The notes beneath the pieces were generated by a model. That model ran no database searches and was not told where the DNA came from. It was given only the letters and a program-made list of their open reading frames with translations. DNA of 64,000 nucleotides from Gilliamella sp. ESL0441 (lineage in GTDB: Bacteria > Pseudomonadota > Gammaproteobacteria > Enterobacterales > Orbaceae): the NCBI RefSeq assembly GCF_019469185.1, contig NZ_CP048264.1, forward strand, positions 2,690,042 through 2,754,041, given 5' to 3'. Positions 26,401-34,961 of this stretch are shown one piece after another. Positions within the stretch are counted from its first letter, which is position 1. The number at the start of each line of letters is the position of its first letter. A program made the position numbers and the translations under genes.

Positions 26401-29400
26401 TCTTATCGTTGTCTTTATGTTTCGCCCGCTCAAGAGCTTGCGCTGCTTCATAAACATTAGCAGCCGTCCCCGTTAACGCAACCGTTAATCCGGATTTTTC
26501 ATAACTGTACTCTTCTTTATAGGTCGTTTTCGCATCAAGAGATGTGATTTCAACATTTTCCGCTTTTAAATTAACATCCTGCTGCGCAATAATGTCACTT
26601 CCACGTACCTTGATATCCTTGCCCGCCTGAATGTTGACATTACCTTGAGTACTGCCTACCACACTGCCAACATAAGCTTTTTCCGTATCGGTTTGTTTTA
26701 AATCTTCTTTCGTTTTACCAATCGTGACACCCAGTCCACCACTGCTCATTAAGCCTGATTTTTTATTGATGGTCTGTTGGTATTTATAGTAAGACTCTTC
26801 TGCAGCATCGATATTAACATTATTCCCCGCCTGCAAATTCACATCATCTGTCCCGACAACCTGACTACCGCTCACCGTTAAATCATGACCGGCATTGAGT
26901 GTCACACTTTCACCGCTCAGACTGCTACCAATGGCCGTTTTATTATGCTCTTCACCATAGTGTGAATATTTGCTTTTCGAAAAGGTTGATTTCGTGCTCG
27001 ATTTGGCGCGTGCTTCATGGTCATACGTTGCCTGCCCGGCGGTAATAAGAATATCATTTCCGGCTTGCGCAACTATGTTCCCGTCGCTGTTGATATCGCT
27101 GGCTTTTACCTTCACATCATGCCCGGCTTTCAGGGTTAAATTACCGGCCGTACTGATAGATGAGCCTACCTCCTGCGTCGACTCGCGGCGGTCATAGTTT
27201 TTGCTGTTTAGCGTGTAATCGGTGGCATGACTGATGGTTTGGGTACCCAGAGATATATCGTTCCCCGCAATTAGCGTAGTCTCCTTACCGTTACTGATAA
27301 TATCCGCCGCATTAATGTTAATATTGCGCTGACCGGTTAACCGTAATGTCCCTTCTTTGTCAGATACATACACGGTTGCCGTGTTATCTAACCAGCGCTC
27401 TTTGCCGGACTGATGTTGTTCCGTTGTTAAAATAATGTCCCGACCGGCATAGGCATCAAGCTCAGTTTTTGCCTGCAGTAAACCACTTTGGTTAATAATA
27501 TCCTGTTTGGCCTCTAACCAGACACTGTCGCCGGCAATCGTTCCCCGGTTAATGATATTATGACCACTCGCCGCTATCTTATCCCCGCTAATTACGCCCT
27601 GATTATTGATATCCTCTTGTGTCTGAATATTCACCTGACCAGCATGCACAACATTCCCTTGCAGGTTAACGCCGGTATGCTTGCCCACCAGATATAATTT
27701 AGGCACGCTGACCACTTCCACCCGACCATCCGGTAACGTGATAGCCTGATTGACCATCCACACCATATCCGTGGTTAATGCCGCCATCTGCTCTTCGCTT
27801 AAAGCAACCCCCGGTTGCAGCTGATATTGTTTGCTATATAACTGACCGGCTAAGAGTAAATCCCGGTACTGGTCATCACTGTTGTTATAACCGGACAGGT
27901 AACTTTTACCGGTCAGTGCAATCAACTGGTCCTGAATCAATTTCTGTTCATAGTAACCATCACCTAACCGTTTTTGTAAACTGTCAGAATCAATAAAATC
28001 TAAGCTACTTATCCATTTTTTACGGTTAGTAAAGCGAGGGTCAGTTTCAATTAAATATAAACTCTCTTTTTCCGGTCTGATTTGAAAAATGGTATTATCC
28101 GGCAATTTAATCGGCACCACTGTCGGGTACTGAACAAATTCCGGTGGTAATACCGTTACCCCCTGTTTATCAGCAACGGTTGATACCGGGGAAAGCTGGG
28201 TGTTTTCCGCCACCGTTAACGTGCCCAGTGACATCGCTTCGGTGGTATTGACCCCTTGATAAGCGCCGTACTTTTGTTTGGTTTTCCAGTGGTGATCGTC
28301 TTTTTCTTTTTTGTAATGAGAAATCCTTCCGCGATTTTTATGACCTTTTGAATCCACCTCTTTAATCCAGCGTTCACCTTTGGTTTCCAGATTATCAAAC
28401 TGCCTTGCATTAATTTGCATGGTCTGACCTGAAAGCAGTTGACTGTCCTGATCGGTCACCACATCGCCCTGAATGATCAGATTTTTACCGGCCTGTATTT
28501 TGGCCGGGTCCTGATTGAGCAGCTGGCTTTCGTAAATAACCCGGTCATAGAAATACTCTATAAAATGTTTACTGTGCCCCAGTCCCTTGACATAAAACCT
28601 GACGTGATTACCTTTGTCAAATTTAAGATGCCCCTCTCCGGTCTTTTTGCCATTTTCATCAATAATATAGCGATATTTACCTTCACGATTGTCACTGATA
28701 CGGTAACGTTTTTGATTTCCACCAAAACAACTGTATTTATCTTTGTCACCCGAGCACCATTCATATTCATGATAACTTTTGCGGTCAACCTCAACCGGGC
28801 TGCTGATTTTGACATATAAGTCCCGGTTATCTAACTTATCCGCCGCTAAATAGAGCGAGCCACCGGCCTCTATTGTGGCACTGTGGTTACTGACCTGCTG
28901 ACTGCGACCGGTCACCCCTTGTGTGCTGGCTTGCCCGCCAATAAACATCTCCCCCTGACTTAATAATAATGCATGGTCTTTATTCAGCAGCTCCCGGGCA
29001 CCGATAAGTAACCGGTCACGGGCACCAATCACCGGCGCCACCGAGCTGGCAGCGGACTTCAGGTTAGTCAGCTTGCCGGTATTAATCACCACCGCATCCC
29101 CATAAATACGACCGTTGTCGAGATTATTGAGCGTATCGGTCTGAATATCAGTCAGCCCGCCATCAATCACACCATAATTGGTGAGTGCTGTGCCCGAAAT
29201 CCGGGTACTGCCCCCGGCAATATCGCCATCCTGTTGATTATAAATTTCACGGGCGGTCAGGGTTAATTGCCCCCCGGATTTAATTTGTGACTGATTGTCA
29301 ATGCGGCCACTGGCAGTAAGGGTTAGCTGACCATTGGCCAGAATGGTTTGTTGATTAATCCAGTCAGATACCACCGTCAGGAACATATCCTGACCGCTTT

Positions 29401-31315
29401 CTATACGACCGTTGCGATTACCGGCTAATGTGTGGCTGCCTATTTTTAACGTCGAAAGCGACGATATCGTCCCATCCTGATTATTCAGCGTATTCAGATA
29501 CGCCTGAGCAAACCCGGCTATTGTTAACTGCCCCTGACTTAATACCTTCCCTTGCTGATTATCAAGATATTGCGTGGTGAGATTAAGTGCGGTTTTACCA
29601 AATAAGGTTCCTTCCCGGTTATCTATCGTTGACCCGTGGAGAGTCAGCGAATCGGCACTGAGTGTGGCGTGTTTTGCCGACACGCCGTCAATGCCATGTA
29701 TCGTTGCCTGACCGTCAACATACACAGCGGCATTATCAAGATTGACAGCACCCGCACGGGCATTTAATGTTAAGGTATCACTGCTTAGCTTAAGCCCCTG
29801 TCCGTCAATGGCTTTCGCGCTGATGATCGCGTTTTTTGTCGCCTGCACCGCACCGTGTAAATGCATGTGCTGCCCAGCCCTTAAGGTTAAATCGCCACCC
29901 TGTGGCACTTCACCGTCAGCGGTTACACCACTGGCCATTAACCCGGATTCGGTTTGGACAATGTCATTAGCCGTCACAACAATATTCTTTTTGGAAAGTA
30001 TGCGACCTTCCTGTTTAAACGTTTTATCACTGCCAAGTGCGATATCACCATGCGCCTGAATATTGCCTGAGTTATTCAGGTCTCCACCGGTGTTAATCTG
30101 TAAGTTGGTCTGACTGTTAATCACCCCGGCATTACGGATGTTATCCGTCGCCTTGAGCGTTAAGTTTTCCTTGCTCAGTATCTTACCGCTATTGCTTACC
30201 TGACCGGTGGTACTGACCTGAAGACCGGCTTGACTGCCGATTGACCCGGCGTTAGTAATGCGACCTTTTGCCTTAACCGTCATATTGCCCTGACTGACCC
30301 ATGTACCGGTATTGACGATTTTCCCTTCCGTTGTCAGGCTAAAATGACCTTTACTGCTCCCTAATTCACCGGCATTACGAACCCCAACCCCTTTCTCGGT
30401 GCCCACCATCTGGATTTTACCGGCATACATCCCGCCCAGTGCTGACACATCCAGTGCCACTTCCGGTTTTGGACTGTTATCCTCCGCTAACGGGGTGATA
30501 GTCTGTGCATTGCGGCTGACTTTATTACGACCGGTCACCACATTTAAATCATTGGCCCATACCGCCGAATTTATTGACACCGAACGCGCAATTAAATCCG
30601 TGTAACTTTGTCCGGTGCTGTCGAGCCCTTTACCGGCTACCGAAATATGCCCCTGCTCAACCTGATAACCGGTTAACTCTCCGTTGTCTATTATCGGTTT
30701 ACCTGTGGTGAGTGTGCTTCGGTCTGCGTTAATAAAACCACACCCGTGACAGCTAATCCCGGACGGATTGGCGATGATGACCTGCGCTTTTTGACCGGCA
30801 ACCTCAATGACCCCATTTAACTGGCTCGGGTTACGGGAGTTGACTTCGTTTAAGATGATTTTTGCTGAGCCTGTTTTTAAGTACTCATTACCTTGTACAT
30901 AACCGCCAATCTGAGTTTGAGTGATTTTGCCGCTGTTATTTAAAATCACCCCACGCTGTGAAACATCAAACTGCTTGTATTTATTATGAGAAAGCCCTTT
31001 TTTGTTTGGCGTCTGAATATTGACTTGTGTGACCCCATTCGCCGCCTGAATAACCTGCGCCTGCTGCGTTTTCTTTGCCTGCGGGTCGGCAATAATTTGA
31101 CTGCCATGTGCCGGTAAAGAGAGGGTGACAAACCCGAATGATATCGACATCAACAAGGTAACCGGTTTTAATGTTGCCAACACGGATTTAGATGAAGTCT
31201 GACCTAAACCTGATGTTGATTTTTCGTGACCGGTAGGGGTTTTTGCTATGTCAGCCACCACCATCTGCATGCCACGTTTTTTATTAAAGATAACCCGATA
31301 TAAATCCTTATTCAT
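23474..31315 (-). CDS. cdiA: CdiA, full-length contact-dependent inhibition effector
   Basis: The 2613-residue TpsA protein starts with an extended signal peptide region (MNKDLYRVIFNKKRGMQMVV), then a hydrophobic signal ending PAHGS. A TPS/haemagglutination domain follows (NPSGISCHGCGFINADRSTL near residue 180) with long FHA-type repeats. Later come the receptor-binding middle (around the YP-rich part near 1050), second FHA repeats, the pretoxin region and VENN at 2245-2248. The 365-residue CT has an entry domain with paired Cys, a second linker, and a toxin domain (LNIGAG, ENPYKYKPFNDEVLRVLDKN, GTIIVKG) that looks like a Rossmann-type methyltransferase fold. CdiB exports it to the cell surface; the CT is delivered on contact. 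The toxin activity is an inference. Confidence 0.9.
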   Translation of the reverse strand: MNKDLYRVIFNKKRGMQMVVADIAKTPTGHEKSTSGLGQTSSKSVLATLKPVTLLMSISFGFVTLSLPAHGSQIIADPQAKKTQQAQVIQAANGVTQVNIQTPNKKGLSHNKYKQFDVSQRGVILNNSGKITQTQIGGYVQGNEYLKTGSAKIILNEVNSRNPSQLNGVIEVAGQKAQVIIANPSGISCHGCGFINADRSTLTTGKPIIDNGELTGYQVEQGHISVAGKGLDSTGQSYTDLIARSVSINSAVWANDLNVVTGRNKVSRNAQTITPLAEDNSPKPEVALDVSALGGMYAGKIQMVGTEKGVGVRNAGELGSSKGHFSLTTEGKIVNTGTWVSQGNMTVKAKGRITNAGSIGSQAGLQVSTTGQVSNSGKILSKENLTLKATDNIRNAGVINSQTNLQINTGGDLNNSGNIQAHGDIALGSDKTFKQEGRILSKKNIVVTANDIVQTESGLMASGVTADGEVPQGGDLTLRAGQHMHLHGAVQATKNAIISAKAIDGQGLKLSSDTLTLNARAGAVNLDNAAVYVDGQATIHGIDGVSAKHATLSADSLTLHGSTIDNREGTLFGKTALNLTTQYLDNQQGKVLSQGQLTIAGFAQAYLNTLNNQDGTISSLSTLKIGSHTLAGNRNGRIESGQDMFLTVVSDWINQQTILANGQLTLTASGRIDNQSQIKSGGQLTLTAREIYNQQDGDIAGGSTRISGTALTNYGVIDGGLTDIQTDTLNNLDNGRIYGDAVVINTGKLTNLKSAASSVAPVIGARDRLLIGARELLNKDHALLLSQGEMFIGGQASTQGVTGRSQQVSNHSATIEAGGSLYLAADKLDNRDLYVKISSPVEVDRKSYHEYEWCSGDKDKYSCFGGNQKRYRISDNREGKYRYIIDENGKKTGEGHLKFDKGNHVRFYVKGLGHSKHFIEYFYDRVIYESQLLNQDPAKIQAGKNLIIQGDVVTDQDSQLLSGQTMQINARQFDNLETKGERWIKEVDSKGHKNRGRISHYKKEKDDHHWKTKQKYGAYQGVNTTEAMSLGTLTVAENTQLSPVSTVADKQGVTVLPPEFVQYPTVVPIKLPDNTIFQIRPEKESLYLIETDPRFTNRKKWISSLDFIDSDSLQKRLGDGYYEQKLIQDQLIALTGKSYLSGYNNSDDQYRDLLLAGQLYSKQYQLQPGVALSEEQMAALTTDMVWMVNQAITLPDGRVEVVSVPKLYLVGKHTGVNLQGNVVHAGQVNIQTQEDINNQGVISGDKIAASGHNIINRGTIAGDSVWLEAKQDIINQSGLLQAKTELDAYAGRDIILTTEQHQSGKERWLDNTATVYVSDKEGTLRLTGQRNININAADIISNGKETTLIAGNDISLGTQTISHATDYTLNSKNYDRRESTQEVGSSISTAGNLTLKAGHDVKVKASDINSDGNIVAQAGNDILITAGQATYDHEARAKSSTKSTFSKSKYSHYGEEHNKTAIGSSLSGESVTLNAGHDLTVSGSQVVGTDDVNLQAGNNVNIDAAEESYYKYQQTINKKSGLMSSGGLGVTIGKTKEDLKQTDTEKAYVGSVVGSTQGNVNIQAGKDIKVRGSDIIAQQDVNLKAENVEITSLDAKTTYKEEYSYEKSGLTVALTGTAANVYEAAQALERAKHKDNDKIMALQSIKSGLTVTEEIQNLQLKNDKGQSQASIGVSAMVGTQRTERVVNQEQHNVISSGVSAGKNINIVATGDANKNGGDITLKGSDIKAGNDINLTANRDLNVIGAVNTQHSDRDEKSYGAAAGIQFQVGGDESGLRFKANGNFSREREVADGSAWTESVIDAKNKLNIKTGNDVNVVGGQLKGDTVKMDVGNNLNIQSLQDTDDYDYEKISASVSGTAGTGFSANGSISATNIDSKWASVTDQSGIFAGKGGYDIYVGNNTDLKGAVIASEAEDKSKNKLDTGTISFSDIKNKADFKVTHVSVSGGTGGPGVPTAYQNSDSDSSTTKSAVEKGELVIRNKEQQKQDINELSRDTESANNPLKQIFDKQKELDKIETVELIKDIAQQAKSVMNKYDRIQAQNEVDKNKDALSKLEAEKAYNKLSDAEKAKYKTVEDYYNQNKDYFYYVAVDEQLKTNRENNKNLGGMGSDVSKGIDSAISIVTGIITGNITGGLAGASAPWVAEQIKIQTGDNETARLISHAILGAVVAELQGNSGLAGGAGAVTGELAADIIRKQLYGKDVKELTEAEKENISALAQLATGLAIASAGGDVGDVSTGIAAGKNAVENNYLKVSEARRKAELSWIKPNWKGEELTEDEKKELEYIEKLDKKRDLVLLETCYAGNISSSACQGLLQEAWQIQNEYAKEAARTIRYSDVYREDSNNLYNILLGLDKDSVSYWKDIEAISKVSGRPLLEVKKEYSWALIADSVSKSLAASMGYNANAGKSTGANKPLDKTALETQHGKGNVEQGGGNYKETKDKILDNQATNQKANESSKFGDHVKKEQEINSGKGTGGYLNKPEQGGTLNIGAGNKPIEGAYNISHPDYPMGKNVYPGNANDLSNIATGSQKVIIMENPYKYKPFNDEVLRVLDKNGTIIVKGSWNNPSINNIEKIAKSKGFTLVEKNIIPSKGYLQSNGKPIQNPTITEYKFIRN
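24572..25456 (-). repeat. CdiA pretoxin repeat, copy 1 (in cdiA)
   Basis: Codes for TAYQNSDSDSST... through AVENN, the segment shared with three orphan modules (13707-14621, 16731-17628, 19432-20347) and in part with 7372-7557. Identity is very high over about 0.9 kb, so homologous exchange of CTs is possible. Confidence 0.9.
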
Positions 31316-31427
31316 GCTAATACCCTTATATAACCTTATACTGTAATTGTTTTGTTTATTATTGTTTTATGATGTTATTGTTTTTCTGTTAATCTATTGT
31401 TGTTTTGCTAATGTTTTCTTGAGTGAG

Positions 31428-31483
31428 TTATTGGCTGACGTTGTCCGGGACTAATCCTCTAAATTTGCAACGTCAGGCAATAA
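31428..31483. repeat. 16-bp inverted repeat between cdiB and cdiA
   Basis: TTATTGGCTGACGTTG (31428-31443) and CAACGTCAGGCAATAA (31468-31483) pair at 15 of 16 positions with a 24-nt loop. It lies just after the cdiB stop in the 170-bp spacer before cdiA. It could be an intercistronic attenuator or an mRNA-stabilising hairpin. There is no clear T-tract. Confidence 0.6.
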
Positions 31484-31485
31484 GA

Positions 31486-33195
31486 TTAAAAACTCCAGTT
31501 AAGTGAAAAGCCTAATGTCATTGGATTAGTTTTAAATCCTTTTGGCTTACGAACAGGCATGCCGGCAAACAGGTCATAGTACATGCCAAAGTTACTGCCA
31601 CGCACCCCCACCACACTGCCGGTTAAATGCCGACCTAACAGATATTCACTTTTTGCCCCGGATACTTCGCCGGTATCAAACCCTAAATACGGCTCATGAT
31701 TTAACGGTGCCTGCCATGACAACTCATTACGGACATACCAACCGCGGTCAGCTTTTAACGTCAACTCGCCATCAAAGCCACGTACACTCCAGCGTCCGCC
31801 AATCGAAAACTGGTCAGGTGAGGTTAAATTCCCTTTGCGCGTATATTGTCCCTGATAATCCAGACGATAACGGAACTGTTGTGAGCCCAGTGTAAAAGGA
31901 ATGTTGGAGGAGAAATTAACGGAAATAATTTCCGCTAATGGAGTGATATTGGCCTCCCGGTCATACTCTTCCGGTGCCTTTTGGGCATTAAACCATCGTA
32001 CCCCTTTTTGGAAAGAGACGCCGGCATCAAAAACCATATCATTGACATAATGACGATGTTGCAGTCCCAGCTGCCAGTAAGTCGTTTTTCGGCGCTGGAT
32101 TTCAATTTCATTATCATCAATATAGTTATGCGATTGCTTTAATGTGATGCCATAATTAAGGGTGGTTTTTTGCGATTCATTTCGATGAATGACCCGACTT
32201 AACTGGAAATTGGCATTACGGCTGCGACCACTGTATTTGTAATCGACGAGTTGTCCGGCGACGGTTTGATGGTACTTATTCCCCGATAACGAGGCGCTGA
32301 ATAACCAGTAGCCAAACGGGACGGAGTAAGAAAACAGAAAATTCCGTGAGCCATATTTACTTTTGCCACTTAAATCCCGACCACCGGTGACATAAAAAGC
32401 ATCACTTAACGATAATAAATTATCTAAATATAAAGTCACGCCTCCCTGGTCTCGCCCGGTGCTTTTAGTCCCTGAATCATCGACTGATAAGCCTAAACGC
32501 CACATCTTAGACTGTTTTCGGCTGATAACAATATCACTTTCACCCGGTTTATCGCCCGGCACCAACTCCATCTGTGCGCTGACGGTTGGCAAACGTTGCA
32601 GATTTTCAAGTCCCTGTTCAATATCACGTAAATTCAGCGATTGTCCGGCATGTGCGGGCATAGCGGTGTATAACTGTGCATATTTATCACTCTCAGGGGC
32701 ATAATGCACGTCACGAATTTTCCCTTCGACTAACAATAATTTCAGTTCACCCTCGTTCAGGTCTTGTTCGGGGGCAACCACCCGGGTTGTGATATAACCA
32801 TAACTGATTAAGCGATCTTGAATCGCACTCATTAACAGGTTAATCCCTTCCGCCCCTAAACAGCGCTGTTCGGCTTGCTGTGCTAATTTTTTTAAGGGAA
32901 CAAACCAGGCTAACTTATCACGTTCAACCAAATTAACTTTTTGAATATTGAAGCATAAAGGCTCCTGCGGGAATTGCATTTCCCCTAAGCTATCAATCGG
33001 TGGTAATAAGCGAATATCTGGCGAGGCAGGCGTTAATGTTTCCTGCAAGGCTTTATCATGCTCTTGCTGACGAATAAGCTGATTATCACTGAGGATCTTT
33101 AACCCTTCAGGCGGTTGAGCAGCAAACAGAAACGATGAGACAGAACAGAGTAAAACTGAGACGGGTAAATAAACCTTTAATAACGAATTCATCAC
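31486..33195 (-). CDS. cdiB: CdiB, two-partner secretion outer-membrane transporter
   Basis: CdiB (TpsB/ShlB/FhaC family) exports CdiA through the outer membrane. The 569-residue protein begins with a signal peptide (MMNSLLKVYLPVSVLLCSVS ending LFAA). It then has the POTRA domain region (about 70-150: FNIQKVNLVERDKLAW ... LISYGYITTRVVAPEQDLNE) and a 16-strand barrel. The family's VRGF motif is present as SIGGRWSVRGFDGELTLKAD near residue 465, and the C-terminus ends in aromatic LGFSLNWSF, the expected outer-membrane signal. It is the first gene of the cdiBAI operon and keeps the typical length. Nothing looks damaged. Confidence 0.93.
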   Translation of the reverse strand: MMNSLLKVYLPVSVLLCSVSSFLFAAQPPEGLKILSDNQLIRQQEHDKALQETLTPASPDIRLLPPIDSLGEMQFPQEPLCFNIQKVNLVERDKLAWFVPLKKLAQQAEQRCLGAEGINLLMSAIQDRLISYGYITTRVVAPEQDLNEGELKLLLVEGKIRDVHYAPESDKYAQLYTAMPAHAGQSLNLRDIEQGLENLQRLPTVSAQMELVPGDKPGESDIVISRKQSKMWRLGLSVDDSGTKSTGRDQGGVTLYLDNLLSLSDAFYVTGGRDLSGKSKYGSRNFLFSYSVPFGYWLFSASLSGNKYHQTVAGQLVDYKYSGRSRNANFQLSRVIHRNESQKTTLNYGITLKQSHNYIDDNEIEIQRRKTTYWQLGLQHRHYVNDMVFDAGVSFQKGVRWFNAQKAPEEYDREANITPLAEIISVNFSSNIPFTLGSQQFRYRLDYQGQYTRKGNLTSPDQFSIGGRWSVRGFDGELTLKADRGWYVRNELSWQAPLNHEPYLGFDTGEVSGAKSEYLLGRHLTGSVVGVRGSNFGMYYDLFAGMPVRKPKGFKTNPMTLGFSLNWSF

Positions 33196-33449
33196 AATAC
33201 TTATATTATTTTAACAATTGTTACAATTTCTTAACGAATGGTTATGGTACTGTAAAAACGTTTGGTTTGTCTACAATTATTTTATAATTAATAAACTGAA
33301 ATAGTTTATCATCCATTCTCAGTTGAATTACTATCAGTTAGTGAAGAGGATGAAATACAGAGTAAAGGAGGGCATAGATAAGTAATTTGATTATACCTTA
33401 TTTTTATAATCAAAAGTAGCTATAAATTATATATTTTTTCAATGGTAAA

Positions 33450-33483
33450 AGGCAAATTTTTTATTGATATAAAAAATCTGCCT
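33450..33483 (-). terminator. terminator after the PTS/deglycase operon
   Basis: AGGCAAATTTTTTAT (33450-33464) pairs with ATAAAAAATCTGCCT (33469-33483) with one mismatch. It stands 33 bp past the EIIA stop and is followed on the minus strand by TTTT. The rest of 33196-33449 is AT-rich and presumably holds the cdiB promoter; I see no gene in it. Confidence 0.7.
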
Positions 33484-33515
33484 AATTCAAAAAATTAAAG
33501 AGAATCAAAAAATCT

Positions 33516-33950
33516 TTAAAACTCCTCATTTTGATACGTGTTGTTGGTTAATGAGGTAATGTTATAGCGTTCAATACCATTCATAGCTACCTCAATTGTT
33601 TCTGGTATTAACTCATTCAAATTATTTATATCCGATCTGAGCATGAATGTGGTTAATAGCATTGGAATATTAACGCCAGTGATAATTTCCATCGTCGGGT
33701 AATTTGGGATCAGCTTAACAAGAGTATTAAAAGGCGTACCACCCTTTAAATCAACTAAGCATAAAATGGCTGATCCCGATTTAGTTAACATTACTAACTT
33801 TTGTTCAATTTGCTGTTGAAAATCATCTAGCGATTGTCCCATTAAAAAGGGAACAGCTTCACATTGAGTTTGCTTACCGCATATCATTTCAGCCGTTTCA
33901 ATTAAACTGTTAGCCATTGTGCCGTGAGTACTTACTAATACTGCAATCAT
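33516..33950 (-). CDS. gfrA: mannose-family PTS EIIA component
   Basis: The 144-residue protein has the EIIA-Man fold signature: His9 in LVSTHGTMA is the phosphorylation site, and LVDLKGGTPFN near residue 69 and the ITGVNIPML motif are conserved. It takes phosphate from HPr and passes it to EIIB in the cytoplasm. It is the last gene of an eight-gene minus-strand cluster. Separate EIIA, EIIB, EIIC and EIID plus two SIS enzymes match the gfrABCDEF content of Salmonella, although the gene order differs. The symbol is by analogy. Confidence 0.75.
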   Translation of the reverse strand: MIAVLVSTHGTMANSLIETAEMICGKQTQCEAVPFLMGQSLDDFQQQIEQKLVMLTKSGSAILCLVDLKGGTPFNTLVKLIPNYPTMEIITGVNIPMLLTTFMLRSDINNLNELIPETIEVAMNGIERYNITSLTNNTYQNEEF

Positions 33951-33962
33951 GCACGACTCCTT

Positions 33963-34961
33963 TTAGTAATCTAAGCAACGATAATAACGACGGATTGACA
34001 TTGGATGACGATTGAGGTGTTCGACATAAGCATCAATTCGGTTATTAATAGCACGAAAAACAAATGGAGATAAGTGCCCCCGATATTTTTCCGAAATACC
34101 CGGCAATTCATAATCTTTAGTATCAATTATGGTGTAATTAGCGCAGATTTGTGGTAAAAATTTAGCTACTCTTTCACTAAGTGAGCGCTGACTATCTTCA
34201 CCAACGTAGACAGTAACAGCCGTATCCCTGTCTATAATTTCTAATGTTCCATGAAAAAATTCAGCAGATTCGATTGATTTTGAACGTAACCAATGCTGTT
34301 CTTCCCAGTAACACATAGCATGTGAATAGGTTGCTCCCCATTGATTACCTGCTCCAACAAAGTAATGCATGGCATCATCGTGATGTTTTTGCGCAACTTC
34401 TTGCCCAAAGGCATCGGCTTTTTTGGCAACAGCAACAATATTTTTGGCAAAATGTTGATCCATTTGTTGATAAAATTCATCATAGTCTGGAAATTCACCG
34501 GCTAAATACATTAGTCTGTCTGCGGTCATAAAGAATTTTAACTGTTCATTCATCGGATAAGAAATAACGTGATCTACCATTTTACCTAATGGTGAATCAG
34601 CATTATCTAAAAAGGCTAATACCGTTGAGCCGACTTCTTTTTGAATTTTATCGATAGCCTCAACGACTTCTTGTGTTGAGCCAGTCACTGAGGAGATGAT
34701 TATTAAAGAATCTTTGGTTATTCGCTTATTGCCAGTTACCAAATATTCCGCAGCATGTTGCACAAAAGTTTCTAGTGCAGATTTTTCTTTCATATGAACG
34801 ACGGCTTGCATTGATGAAGCATAAGTGCCACCAATGCCTAACCAACAGATATTACGATAACCTCGTTCATGAATCTGATCAATAAACTGATTAATAAACG
34901 GACGTAATTTTAATGCGCCATTCATACTGTTAAGTTCTTTTTGTTCGTCAAATTTTCTCAT
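33963..34961 (-). CDS. gfrF: SIS-domain fructoselysine-6-phosphate deglycase-like enzyme
   Basis: The 332-residue protein is a tandem-SIS sugar isomerase relative. It has LGIGGTYASSMQAVVH near residue 41, SSVTGSTQEVVEAIDK near 89, the AEFFHGTLEIID motif near 238 and a C-terminal YRCLDY. The pattern is that of FrlB/GfrF-type deglycases, which split fructoselysine-6-phosphate into lysine and glucose-6-phosphate. It overlaps the preceding SIS gene by 4 bp and is followed by EIIA after 12 bp, so all are translated from one mRNA. Which Amadori substrate it prefers cannot be read from sequence. Confidence 0.7.
   Translation of the reverse strand: MRKFDEQKELNSMNGALKLRPFINQFIDQIHERGYRNICWLGIGGTYASSMQAVVHMKEKSALETFVQHAAEYLVTGNKRITKDSLIIISSVTGSTQEVVEAIDKIQKEVGSTVLAFLDNADSPLGKMVDHVISYPMNEQLKFFMTADRLMYLAGEFPDYDEFYQQMDQHFAKNIVAVAKKADAFGQEVAQKHHDDAMHYFVGAGNQWGATYSHAMCYWEEQHWLRSKSIESAEFFHGTLEIIDRDTAVTVYVGEDSQRSLSERVAKFLPQICANYTIIDTKDYELPGISEKYRGHLSPFVFRAINNRIDAYVEHLNRHPMSIRRYYRCLDY

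Noticed and set aside
28216..28819. Short frames on both strands within cdiA
   Set aside because: They lie inside the intact CdiA reading frame and have no independent support.
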